NCBI GenBank assembly: GCA_902489075.1
Contig: CABTYO010000006.1
Span: 1 to 64,000 of the forward strand
Source: an uncultured Faecalicatena sp.
GTDB lineage: Bacteria; Bacillota; Clostridia; Lachnospirales; Lachnospiraceae
Reading direction: 5' to 3'
Length of the DNA: 64,000 bases
Under the pieces are notes generated by a model. The model saw only the letters and a list, made by a program, of their open reading frames with translations. It was not told the origin of the DNA and ran no database searches. This document shows, piece after piece, positions 42,483 to 50,793 of this stretch (its first letter is position 1; each line of letters opens with the position of its first letter). The position numbers and the translations under genes were made by a program.

Positions 42483-44015
42483 TCACCTCCCCCAGTATTT
42501 TTTGTCCATTGTACGGTAACCGATCGCCTCTTTAATATGCACCGCGGAAATCTCCTGCACCCCTTCCAGATCCGCAATCGTCCGGGCGACCTTTAAAATC
42601 TTGTGATATGTACGGGCGGTCAGCCTGAGTGTGGAAAACGCCCGCTCCATCAGCTGATTTTCCTCTTTTCCAAGATGGCAGTATGTCTCCAGTTCCTTCA
42701 CATCCAGCATCGCATTCGTCATGATCCTGGTCCCCTTATAGCGGTGGTTTTGGATCTTTCTTGCCCTGCACACCCGCTCTCTGATCTGGGCAGAACTCTC
42801 CTGCCTTGCCCCGCCTTTTAGCGCCTCATATTTCACCTTTGGTGCTTCCACGCAGATGTCCATGCGGTCTAAAAAGGGCTGGCTGATCTTCCCCAGATAA
42901 TTCTGGATTTGCCCGGGTGTGCAGGTGCACCTCTCGAAATCCGGATAGCATCCGCACGGGCAGGGATTCATCGCGGAAACAAGCATGAAATTGGCAGGAA
43001 ACACATAATTCCCGTATGACCTTGAGATCCGGATCTGGTGCTCCTCCAGAGGCTGTCTCAATACCTCCAGCACGCTCTTTTGAAATTCGGGCAGCTCGTC
43101 CAGAAACAGGACACCGCCGTGGGCCAGACTGATTTCCCCCGGGGAAGGGATCAGCCCGCCGCCGATCAGTGCCGCCTTTGTTGCCGTATGGTGTACATCA
43201 CGGAAAGGACGCGTGCGAATCAGCGGAGATTCCTGGTCCACCAGCCCCATGATACTGTAGATCTTCGTGATCTCCATGCTCTCCTCCATTGTCATAGGCG
43301 GGAAAATACTGGCGATCCGTTTCGCAACCATGGATTTGCCGCTGCCCGGCGGTCCCACCAGCAGAAGGCTATGCCCTCCCGCAGCTGCAACCTCTGCAGC
43401 TCTCTTCACTGATTCCTGCCCCTGGACATCGCTGTAATCAAGCAGCTCCTGGTCCACTGTCCCCATCTTCTCTTTTGGATACGGACACGGTTCCAGCTTC
43501 AGCGCTCCTGTTAAAAAGCCAACGACCTCCTTCAGGCTGCCGGCCCCGATCACCCTGATCCCCTCGACCAAAGCTCCCTCCGGGGCATTTTTAAGCGGAA
43601 CCACACAGACCTGCACACCTGCATCCCGCGCCTCCATAACGATGGGCAGGATCCCCGGCACCTCTTTCACACTGCCGTCCAGACCCAGCTCTCCAATCAG
43701 GAGCATTCCCTTCACGCTCTCCTGTGAAAACATCCCCAAAGACAACAGAACCGCCGCTGCGATCGGCAGGTCAAACGCGGCTCCTCTCTTTCTCATTGTC
43801 GCGGGAGACAGATTGATCACGGTCTTTTTCGCCGGAAAATCCAGCCCCGAATTGCGGATTGCCGTCCTCACTCTCTCCGCAGCCTCCTTGACTTCCGAAG
43901 AGAGATAGCCCACCATGTGAAACGCGGGCAGACCGTTGCTTAAGTCCGCCTCCACATGGACAAACTCTACCTTCAGCCCCTGTATGGATGCTGATAAAAC
44001 TGAACTAAAACTCAT
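42483..44015 (-). CDS. comM: ComM/YifB-family Mg-chelatase-like AAA ATPase
   Basis: 510 residues. N-terminal Lon-substrate-like ChlI domain (SSVLSASIQGLKVEFVHVEA), AAA core with Walker A VGPPGSGKSMVAKRI and Walker B GVLFLDELPEF, and a C-terminal domain with a CPCG...C Cys set. ComM is a helicase promoting branch migration in transformation. Operon comM-dprA-topA behind one promoter. Confidence 0.94.
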   Translation of the reverse strand: MSFSSVLSASIQGLKVEFVHVEADLSNGLPAFHMVGYLSSEVKEAAERVRTAIRNSGLDFPAKKTVINLSPATMRKRGAAFDLPIAAAVLLSLGMFSQESVKGMLLIGELGLDGSVKEVPGILPIVMEARDAGVQVCVVPLKNAPEGALVEGIRVIGAGSLKEVVGFLTGALKLEPCPYPKEKMGTVDQELLDYSDVQGQESVKRAAEVAAAGGHSLLLVGPPGSGKSMVAKRIASIFPPMTMEESMEITKIYSIMGLVDQESPLIRTRPFRDVHHTATKAALIGGGLIPSPGEISLAHGGVLFLDELPEFQKSVLEVLRQPLEEHQIRISRSYGNYVFPANFMLVSAMNPCPCGCYPDFERCTCTPGQIQNYLGKISQPFLDRMDICVEAPKVKYEALKGGARQESSAQIRERVCRARKIQNHRYKGTRIMTNAMLDVKELETYCHLGKEENQLMERAFSTLRLTARTYHKILKVARTIADLEGVQEISAVHIKEAIGYRTMDKKYWGR

Positions 44016-44146
44016 TCACACACTCCTTTCTCAAGTATGAAAATAAAATAAAAAAGTAAGTAAAACTGAATTGAAATTATGACCGATACGGTCAGATTTC
44101 AGATCTGCGGAACCGGAAAATGGAAATTTCCGGAACTGGTAGGATT

Positions 44147-44175
44147 ATCATAGCCCACCTCCATAGAGAAGTCAA
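44147..44175 (-). promoter_or_regulatory. Promoter of comM-dprA-topA
   Basis: TTGACT (44170-44175), 17 bp, TATGAT (44147-44152) on the minus strand. The ~125-nt leader has a CCGGAAATTTCCATTTTCCGG-like hairpin near 44113-44133. Confidence 0.7.
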
Positions 44176-44257
44176 TTCTTAAATTCTGAAAACTTTGGTG
44201 AGATTCTAAAAAAAGAATAAACTAAGCTCTCCCTGTCCTTCTTTCCTGTGGAAAAGC

Positions 44258-44285
44258 ACAATTTCCAAAAGTTTTACATAGACTA
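44258..44285 (+). promoter_or_regulatory. Possible SigE/SigK-type sporulation promoter
   Basis: CATAGACTA (44277-44285) matches CATA-NNN-TA, with AC (44258-44259) 17 bp upstream. Expected start near 44292, which rules out an ATG exactly there and fits translation from TTG 44313. Confidence 0.5.
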
Positions 44286-44312
44286 TATCAAATGTGCTTA
44301 GAGGTGCTGTTC

Positions 44313-44930
44313 TTGAAATCTTTTCCCAATCCCCTCACTCCATCGGAAGAAAAATATTACATGCAAAAATATACAGAGGGCGACCTTGAGGCCAAACATG
44401 TCTTAATCGAACGAAATCTGCGGCTCGTTGCACATGTCATAAAGAAGTATCAATATCTGGATGAAGACCCCGAAGATCTGATTTCCATAGGAACCATCGG
44501 CCTGATCAAAGCCGTTGTAACTTTCAATCCCGACAAAGGAAACCGCCTTGCGGCATATGCCTCTAAATGTGTCGAAAACGAAATTTTAATGTATCTGCGT
44601 GCAAAAAAGAAAACAAGCAAAGAAATCTCACTGTACGAGCCTATCGGAACCGACAGGGAAGGGAATGAGATTAAGCTGTATGATATCATCGAGACTGAAG
44701 ACGAGGATGTCCCGGAGAAAATACATTTGAAGGAAAATATACAGAAACTCTATGAGAAGGTGGAAAGTGAACTCTCAGACAGGGAACGGCTGGTGCTTAA
44801 GATGCGGTATGGACTTTATAATGGGGAGGAGTATACGCAGAGAGAGATCGCACGGCAGCTGGGGATATCACGGTCCTATGTGTCACGTATCGAGAAAAGT
44901 GCGATTGAGAAGCTGCGGGAGTTCTTCTGA
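44313..44930 (+). CDS. sigK: Sporulation sigma factor SigK
   Basis: 205 residues. Region 2: KHVLIERNLRLVAHVIKKY, EDLISIGTIGLIKAV, LAAYASKCVENEILMYLRAKKKT. Region 4: DRERLVLKMRYGLYNGEEYTQREIARQLGISRSYVSRIEKSAI. KEISLYEPIGTDREGNEI is SigK-like rather than SigE-like. TTG 44313 is six bases after AGAGGTG; an ATG at 44292 lacks a ribosome site. The protein begins almost at PNPLTPSEEKYY, so no pro-sequence exists, and no skin-type insertion splits the gene. Controls late mother-cell genes. Confidence 0.88.
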   Translation: MKSFPNPLTPSEEKYYMQKYTEGDLEAKHVLIERNLRLVAHVIKKYQYLDEDPEDLISIGTIGLIKAVVTFNPDKGNRLAAYASKCVENEILMYLRAKKKTSKEISLYEPIGTDREGNEIKLYDIIETEDEDVPEKIHLKENIQKLYEKVESELSDRERLVLKMRYGLYNGEEYTQREIARQLGISRSYVSRIEKSAIEKLREFF

Positions 44931-44941
44931 TGAAGGGGGAC

Positions 44942-45239
44942 GCTTCGCAAACGGAGGACCAGGCCTGTGGGAGGGCTCAGATGACAGGTCGGTGCAAAGC
45001 CTTGACGTTTGCTAAGAAGGTGTAACTGAAAAAGAGGAGAAAATGGAGGTACGTGACACATTCGGTCCAAAATCTGATGATTTTGCACCTCAGGTGTCAC
45101 CAGTATTTGATGTGAGACATCAAATACTGCCCTCGATTTTCTCCTCTTTTTCAGTAACGCCTTCTAAGCGCTCTCTATGGCTTTTGCACCGACCTGTCAT
45201 CTGAGCCCTCCCACAGGCCTGGTCCTCCGTTTACGAAGC
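44942..45239. repeat. Large three-way-junction palindromic element 2
   Basis: Outer arms 44942-44999 and ~45182-45239 pair almost perfectly (starting GCTTCG-AAACGGAGGACC). There is a ~15-nt internal loop, then helix 45015-45048 / 45132-45167 beginning AGAAGG-N-GT-ACTGAAAAAG. Hairpin A is 45053-45100 (GTGACAC/GTGTCAC outer arms) and hairpin B 45101-45129 (CAGTATTTGATGT/ACATCAAATACTG). Architecture and dimensions match element 1 at 35399-35707. It lies between the convergent sigK and trhP. Confidence 0.87.
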
Positions 45240-45445
45240 TGGGTGCATCCAGACGGGAGGTCCCCGCGGCTTTCGGGGAAAGCGCGGGATGCAGCGGATG
45301 GGTATTGGCTGCGCAGGGCAGCATAGTTAAAGCGTGCGATATAAATTCTTATCGCGCAGGTATTTTATTCGTATTGATTTATACTTCCTGCAGGCCTTGT
45401 ATTTTAATTGTTTTGATCTGCTCATGCAGCCATGGCTTTCTATTT
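45240..45445. other. Further hairpins between element 2 and trhP
   Basis: GCATCC...GGATGC encloses CCCCG-CGGCTTT-CGGGG (45246-45294). A second stem, GCG-GCGATA/TATCGCGC, is near 45334-45358. A basic 32-codon minus-strand frame occurs here without a ribosome site, so I do not call it. No simple U-tract terminator for trhP is seen. Confidence 0.4.
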
Positions 45446-46672
45446 CTAATCTTCTTTTCTTCTCAGGATGTCGTATTGATCAGCTTTCTGGTCCAACCCT
45501 ATATATAGTACTTGTTTTGGGTGCGGAGCACTCTCCTGGGAGTCTCCTTCTTCGTTGATGATTTTCAGGACTTTGGTCTCGATGTTCTGGCCGTCGGGCT
45601 TCATGATTTCTATGGTTTCGCCTACGGTGAATTTGTTTCGCTGTTCGATCTGGTACAGGCTGTCTTTTTCTTCGCCTATGATGCCCAGATAGGTGTATTC
45701 TTTGACGTAGGTGTTGCTATCGTAAATCTGGGTGGTCTCGTCAGGTTTGCCGAAGAAGAAACCGGTAGTGAACTGTCGGTAGGTGCAGTTGGAGATCTGC
45801 TCTAAGTACCAGGGCATGTTTTTCTGGTAGAGGGCAGGGTCCTTCTGGTAATCATCGATGGCTTTCCGGTAGGTACGGGCTACGGTGGCTACGTAGAGGG
45901 CGGTCTTCATGCGGCCTTCTATTTTGAGGCTGTCGATTCCTGCTTCCAGAAGCTCCGGGATGTGCTCGATCATGCAGAGGTCTTTGGAGTTGAAGATGTA
46001 GGTTCCTCTTTCGTTTTCATAGACGGGCATGTACTCGCCGGGTCTTGTCTCTTCTACTACGGCATATTTCCAGCGGCACGGATGGGTGCAGGCTCCCTGG
46101 TTGGCATCACGGCCTGTAAAGTAATTACTGAGCAGGCAGCGGCCGGAATAGGAGATACACATGGCTCCGTGGACGAATGTCTCGATCTCCAGGTCCTCCG
46201 GGATGTTGGCGCGGAGTTCTTTTAATTCTTCTAAGGATAGTTCTCTTGCGGAGACAACACGGCTGGCGCCCTGTTTATACCAGAAGTTGTAGGTACCGTA
46301 GTTGGTATTGTTGGCCTGGGTGCTGATATGGCGCTCGATCTCGGGGCATACCTCTTTTGCAATCTCGAATACACCGGGATCGGCTATAATCAGTGCGTCC
46401 GGTTTGATTTCCTTTAATTCTTCGAAATATTCGCGCACTCCTGCCAGGTCATTGTTGTGAGCCAGAATGTTGGCTGTCACGTAGACTTTCACATCGTGTT
46501 CATGGGCGAATGCGATTCCTTCCCGCATATCCTCCATGGAAAAATTCTTTGCTTTTGCGCGCAGTCCAAAGGCTTCCCCGCCGATGTATACTGCATCTGC
46601 GCCGAAGATGACTGCTGTCTTTAATACTTCCAGGCTGCTTGCCGGAATTAATAACTCTGGGTGTCTTGCCAT
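45446..46672 (-). CDS. trhP: U32-family protein, tRNA 5-hydroxyuridine synthesis (TrhP-like)
   Basis: 408 residues. Peptidase U32 fold: ELLIPASSLEVLKTAVIFGADAVYIGG at the start and the Cys-containing signature CISYSGRCLLSNYFTGRDANQGACTHPCRW that binds an Fe-S cluster in this family. In B. subtilis and E. coli such proteins make 5-hydroxyuridine at tRNA position 34 from prephenate. The O-methyltransferase immediately upstream (3-bp gap) matches the B. subtilis trmR partner, strengthening this reading over a peptidase. Confidence 0.85.
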   Translation of the reverse strand: MARHPELLIPASSLEVLKTAVIFGADAVYIGGEAFGLRAKAKNFSMEDMREGIAFAHEHDVKVYVTANILAHNNDLAGVREYFEELKEIKPDALIIADPGVFEIAKEVCPEIERHISTQANNTNYGTYNFWYKQGASRVVSARELSLEELKELRANIPEDLEIETFVHGAMCISYSGRCLLSNYFTGRDANQGACTHPCRWKYAVVEETRPGEYMPVYENERGTYIFNSKDLCMIEHIPELLEAGIDSLKIEGRMKTALYVATVARTYRKAIDDYQKDPALYQKNMPWYLEQISNCTYRQFTTGFFFGKPDETTQIYDSNTYVKEYTYLGIIGEEKDSLYQIEQRNKFTVGETIEIMKPDGQNIETKVLKIINEEGDSQESAPHPKQVLYIGLDQKADQYDILRRKED

Positions 46673-46675
46673 GGT

Positions 46676-47326
46676 CTATTCCTTTCTTCTCTTCGTGCTG
46701 AGCGCCGCTCCGTCCCCTAAAGGCAGAATCGCCGTGGTCAGCTCTTCGTTATGCTTTAATTCATACAGATACTCCCGCATCCTGCTGTGGATCGTCCGGT
46801 TACGGCGCTCTACAGCGAATCGGGACTCAATGATGTCCCCGTCCTGAAGCACATTATCGGACAGAAGCGTCCCGCCCGGCTCTAACAGTCTCATGACTTC
46901 CGGCAGGTAATGGATATACTGTCCCTTGGCTGCATCCATGAAGATAAAATCATAGCTGCCCTCCAGTGTCTTCATGACTTCCAGAGCATCCCCCTCAATC
47001 AGGGTAATCTGCTCTTCTTTCCCCGCACGCCGGAAATTCTCTCTGGCAATTGGGATTCTTTTTTCATAATTTTCTATTGTTGTTATCCTGCAGCCTTCCG
47101 GCGCATTTTCACTCATCAATAACGCAGAGAAACCTACGGCAGTCCCCACTTCGAGTATGCGCATAGGTTTTTGTATAGTTAAAAGCACCTTTAGAAAGCT
47201 TTGCATTTCTTTTCGTATGATTGGTACATATGAATCTAATGCTTCTCTTTCTATGGTTTCCAATATTTTACTATTCTCTGTCTCTAAGGAATTGATGAAT
47301 GTAGTGATACGTTCATCTACTATCAT
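46676..47326 (-). CDS. trmR: SAM-dependent O-methyltransferase (TrmR-like)
   Basis: 216 residues. SAM motif LEVGTAVGFSALLMSENAP, acidic ribose-binding TTIENYEKR, and metal-binding DFIFMDAAKGQY / LLSDNVLQDG of the class I O-methyltransferase 3 family. In B. subtilis TrmR methylates 5-hydroxyuridine 34 to 5-methoxyuridine in tRNA. Coupled to rnj upstream (3-bp gap) and trhP downstream. Confidence 0.85.
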   Translation of the reverse strand: MIVDERITTFINSLETENSKILETIEREALDSYVPIIRKEMQSFLKVLLTIQKPMRILEVGTAVGFSALLMSENAPEGCRITTIENYEKRIPIARENFRRAGKEEQITLIEGDALEVMKTLEGSYDFIFMDAAKGQYIHYLPEVMRLLEPGGTLLSDNVLQDGDIIESRFAVERRNRTIHSRMREYLYELKHNEELTTAILPLGDGAALSTKRRKE

Positions 47327-47329
47327 ATC

Positions 47330-49000
47330 TTACACATCCACATCCATAATTATCGGAATGATCATCGGACGTCTCTTTGTCTTCTTCCAGATGTAATCAT
47401 TCATCGTATCTCTGATCACCAGTTTGATCTTGTTCCAGTCAGCATGTCTGTTCTGCAGGCAGCGGTCCAGTGCGTCGGATACGACCTGGCGCGCTTCTTC
47501 CATCAGGCCTTCTGATTCACGCACATAGACGAATCCTCTGGATACGATATCCGGTCCTGCAAGCAGGCGGTTCGTTCCCTTTTCCAGTGTCAGCACAACG
47601 ATCAGGATTCCATCCTCTGCCAGATGCTGTCTGTCCCGAAGCACGATATTGCCCACATCGCCGACTCCCAGTCCGTCTACCAGGATCGCTCCTGTGTGTA
47701 CTTTATCTACAACCTTTGCTTCCTGGTCAGATAATTCCAGTACATCACCGGACTGAATGATAAATACATTCTCTTTCGGAATTCCCAGAGAGGCTGCGAT
47801 TGCCGCATTAGCTTTTAAATGGCGGTATTCACCATGAACCGGAATCGCATACTTCGGCTTTACAAGAGAATAGATCAGCTTTAACTCCTCCTGGCAGGCA
47901 TGTCCTGATACATGGGCATCCTGGAAGATGACATTCGCGCCTTTGGCTGACAGTTCATTGATGACCTTGGAAACAGACTTCTCATTACCAGGGATCGGGT
48001 TGGAGCTGAAGATGATCGTATCATTCGGCTGGATCGTCACCTTGCGGTGTACGTCTGCCGCCATACGGGACAGCGCCGCCATGGATTCTCCCTGGCTTCC
48101 TGTCGTGATCAGCACCATCTTCTCCGGCGGATAGTTCCGCATCTGGTCGATCTCGATCAGTGTATTCTCAGGCACATTCAGGTATCCAAGCTCCGATGCC
48201 GTGGAAATGATATTGACCATGCTCCGGCCCTCCACAACAACCTTGCGTCCGTACTTATAAGCAGAGTTAATGATCTGCTGTACACGGTCTACGTTGGATG
48301 CGAATGTTGCAATAATAATACGGGTATTCTGGTGTTCTGCAAAGATATGGTCAAAGGTGATTCCCACAGTTCTTTCAGACTGGGTAAATCCTCTTCTCTC
48401 TGCATTCGTACTGTCTGACATCAGCGCCAGTACGCCCTTCTTTCCGATCTCAGCAAAACGCTGAAGGTCGATGGCATCTCCAAATACCGGAGTATAATCC
48501 ACCTTAAAGTCACCTGTGTGCACAACGATACCTGCCGGTGAATAGATCGCCAGGGCAGATGCATCCTGAATACTGTGGTTCGTCTTGATGAACTCGATCC
48601 GGAACTTGCCAAGGTTGATGGACTGTCCGTGGCGCACAACTTTTCTCTTCGTGCTGCGAAGCAGGTTGTGCTCTTTGAGCTTATTCTCAATAATCCCCAT
48701 GGTCAGCTTCGTTGTATAGAGCGGAAGATTCAGTTCCTTCAATACATACGGAAGAGCACCGATATGGTCCTCATGTCCATGAGTGATTACAAATCCTTTT
48801 ACTTTATCGATATTGTCCTTTAAATAAGTGACATCCGGTATGACCAGGTCGATTCCCAGCATATCGTCCTCCGGGAACGCAAGCCCGCAGTCTACTACAA
48901 TAATACTGTCCTCGAATTCAAAGGCAGTAATATTCATTCCAATCTGTTCCAGGCCTCCCAATGGGATGATCCTGAGTTTTCCATTATTTTCTTTTTTCAA
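47330..49000 (-). CDS. rnj: Ribonuclease J
   Basis: 556 residues. Metallo-beta-lactamase motif ITHGHEDHIGALPY, beta-CASP region with STNAERRGFTQSE, and C-terminal domain. 5'-3' exo/endonuclease of mRNA turnover. Starts at TTG (48998-49000) about ten bases after GGAGG; MKKENNGKLRIIPLGGLEQIGMN is the standard N-terminus. Heads the rnj-trmR-trhP transcript. Confidence 0.95.
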   Translation of the reverse strand: MKKENNGKLRIIPLGGLEQIGMNITAFEFEDSIIVVDCGLAFPEDDMLGIDLVIPDVTYLKDNIDKVKGFVITHGHEDHIGALPYVLKELNLPLYTTKLTMGIIENKLKEHNLLRSTKRKVVRHGQSINLGKFRIEFIKTNHSIQDASALAIYSPAGIVVHTGDFKVDYTPVFGDAIDLQRFAEIGKKGVLALMSDSTNAERRGFTQSERTVGITFDHIFAEHQNTRIIIATFASNVDRVQQIINSAYKYGRKVVVEGRSMVNIISTASELGYLNVPENTLIEIDQMRNYPPEKMVLITTGSQGESMAALSRMAADVHRKVTIQPNDTIIFSSNPIPGNEKSVSKVINELSAKGANVIFQDAHVSGHACQEELKLIYSLVKPKYAIPVHGEYRHLKANAAIAASLGIPKENVFIIQSGDVLELSDQEAKVVDKVHTGAILVDGLGVGDVGNIVLRDRQHLAEDGILIVVLTLEKGTNRLLAGPDIVSRGFVYVRESEGLMEEARQVVSDALDRCLQNRHADWNKIKLVIRDTMNDYIWKKTKRRPMIIPIIMDVDV

Positions 49001-49144
49001 TAATTATACACCTCCATGTGTTTTATGTATTACTTTACGCGCATGAAAAAAAGAGCAATCCTCCGCCGCTTTTCCTTAACCGCCTGACATGTTCTGTACT
49101 GATTCTGTACTTATCTGACGTATCCTCTTTATAAAACCAGCGGA

Positions 49145-49606
49145 TTATTTGCTTTTATTTAAGCATTCTCTGCATTGTCCATAAAATTTAAGCTCGTGGT
49201 CCAGCACATGGAATCCGGTGTCCTCCTCGATATGACGTTCCAGTTCTTCCAGAAGGTCATCCTCAAAAGGCAGCACCTTGCCACATGTCCTGCATATCAG
49301 ATGATGATGGTTATGCTTTGTATCACCTTCAAATAAATGTCCGATCTCATACCTGACACATCCGTCATCCAGATTAATGCGGTCCACCAGCTGCATTTCA
49401 AGAAGCAGTTGCAAAGTACGATAGACGGTAGCAAGTCCGATATCCGGATAATCAGCTCTGATCAGCTCATAGATATCCTCGGCCGCCATATGGCTGCCGC
49501 TGTTCTCTGCCAGCGTCTGCAAAACAAGCAGTCTCTGCCGCGTTACCTTTAATCCTTTTTCTCTTAATCTTTCTTTAAGCAGTTCCTGCACCTTTTCCTG
49601 TTTCAT
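49145..49606 (-). CDS. Fur-family metalloregulator
   Basis: 153 residues. Winged helix (LKVTRQRLLVLQTLAENSGSHM, IGLATVYRTLQLLLEM), HNHHHLICRTCGKVLPF regulatory metal site, and a C-terminal CREC; the CRTC...CREC pairs form the structural zinc site. It resembles Fur more than PerR or Zur, but metal specificity cannot be read safely. ATG at 49606 follows TTGGAG by seven bases. Confidence 0.9.
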   Translation of the reverse strand: MKQEKVQELLKERLREKGLKVTRQRLLVLQTLAENSGSHMAAEDIYELIRADYPDIGLATVYRTLQLLLEMQLVDRINLDDGCVRYEIGHLFEGDTKHNHHHLICRTCGKVLPFEDDLLEELERHIEEDTGFHVLDHELKFYGQCRECLNKSK

Positions 49607-49662
49607 CGTCATACTCCAATTCATTTGCAGTAAGTAAATCTATTGTAAATGTCCTTTAGACT

Positions 49663-49923
49663 TTACATTTCAATGTCAACATCTTCAAGCAGTTCTTCAA
49701 AAACCTTGGAAACTGCCAGAAGTTCTGTATCATCTTCCACAACCTCGTATACGCTCTCTGCATCATCGGCAGAGCTTGTATCCTTAAGTATCAGGCATTC
49801 CGCGTCGTCTTCTTCCGAGTCTGTTACCAGTATGTATACAGCCCCGTTTAACTTTGTCTGTTCCAGAATAAAAAATTCTGCTGTCTCACAAGTATCCTCA
49901 AAGGTAAACTTAATCTTTTCCAT
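49663..49923 (-). CDS. DUF1292 protein
   Basis: 86 residues, strongly acidic, EKIKFTFEDTCETAEFFILEQTKLNGAVYILVTD pattern of the YrzB/DUF1292 family. Follows ireB and ruvX as in many Firmicutes. Function unknown. Confidence 0.88.
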   Translation of the reverse strand: MEKIKFTFEDTCETAEFFILEQTKLNGAVYILVTDSEEDDAECLILKDTSSADDAESVYEVVEDDTELLAVSKVFEELLEDVDIEM

Positions 49924-49970
49924 ATAAATATCCCCTTATTCCTGCGGCCCTGTTAAGCGCAGGTGAGTCA

Positions 49971-50429
49971 TCAGTCTTCCTGCGGCGTCTGGCTCTCTCT
50001 CTTTAAATAGACAGAGTCAAGATATCCCTGCAGTATAAACACCGCAGCGATCTTATCGATATACTTCTTCCGGTTCTCCCGTCTTACATTACTTTCAATC
50101 AGAGTCCTCTCTGCCTCCACGGTCGTCAGCCTCTCGTCCCACATAATGACTTCCAGGCCTGTACGGCGCGTGAGCATATCACGAAACTCTAAAGATTTCT
50201 CCGCACGTTCCCCAATATCGTTATTCATATGCTTCGGAAAACCAAGCACGATCTTCTCTACCTCATATTCAGAAACCAGCTCCTCAATACGTGCCAGAGT
50301 ACGTCTTAACTTGTTCTCCTCTTTTCTCTGAATTGTTTCGATTCCCTGAGCCGTAAGCCCCAGTGCATCACTGATCGCTACACCGACGGTCTTCGTCCCA
50401 TAATCAAGCCCCATGATCCGCATCTTCAT
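49971..50429 (-). CDS. ruvX: Holliday junction resolvase-like RuvX (YqgF)
   Basis: 152 residues. RNase H-like fold: RIMGLDYGTKTVGVAISD, KIVLGFPKHMNNDIGERAE, IMWDERLTTVEAER and DKIAAVFILQGYLD carry the acidic residues. Implicated in rRNA processing and DNA repair. Start chosen at ATG 50429, which overlaps the ireB stop by one base (TAATG). Confidence 0.92.
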   Translation of the reverse strand: MKMRIMGLDYGTKTVGVAISDALGLTAQGIETIQRKEENKLRRTLARIEELVSEYEVEKIVLGFPKHMNNDIGERAEKSLEFRDMLTRRTGLEVIMWDERLTTVEAERTLIESNVRRENRKKYIDKIAAVFILQGYLDSVYLKRESQTPQED

Positions 50430-50692
50430 TATTCCCATGAATTGTGCGCGATATACGCTTTTAACAACTCTTCTACCAATTCGTCTCTCTCCACCTTCAT
50501 CACAAGGCTTCTTGCTCCGTTGTAGCTTGTAATGTAGGTCGGGTCACCTGACATAATATAACCGACGATCTGGTTCACCGGATTATATCCTTTCTCCTTC
50601 AGTGCCTTGAACACGATCTCCAGAATATCCTTTGCGGAAATCTGTGGTCCGGGTTCTACCTGAAAGAACTGGGTATTGCTTAAATCACTCAT
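50429..50692 (-). CDS. ireB: IreB-family regulatory phosphoprotein
   Basis: 87 residues, QFFQVEPGPQISAKDILEIVFKALKEKGYNPVNQIVGYI, the UPF0297 signature. IreB is a substrate of the PASTA kinase IreK in enterococci and affects cephalosporin resistance. Order ireB-ruvX-DUF1292 is conserved. Confidence 0.95.
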   Translation of the reverse strand: MSDLSNTQFFQVEPGPQISAKDILEIVFKALKEKGYNPVNQIVGYIMSGDPTYITSYNGARSLVMKVERDELVEELLKAYIAHNSWE

Positions 50693-50793
50693 TTCTTTTC
50701 CTCCATTTTGTGTCTTTCATAATCTTGTGTTATTAGTATCAAACTAACATGACAATATCCTATCTACAATTCTAATATAAACGTTGTCAAAAT

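Noticed and set aside
35399..45239. The two palindromic elements as insertion sequences or MITEs
   Set aside because: No transposase ORF, no shared terminal sequence and no target-site duplication are visible. A MITE origin is not excluded but not supported.
45340..45435. 32-codon basic ORF on the minus strand
   Set aside because: No ribosome site; overlaps hairpin sequence; probably chance.
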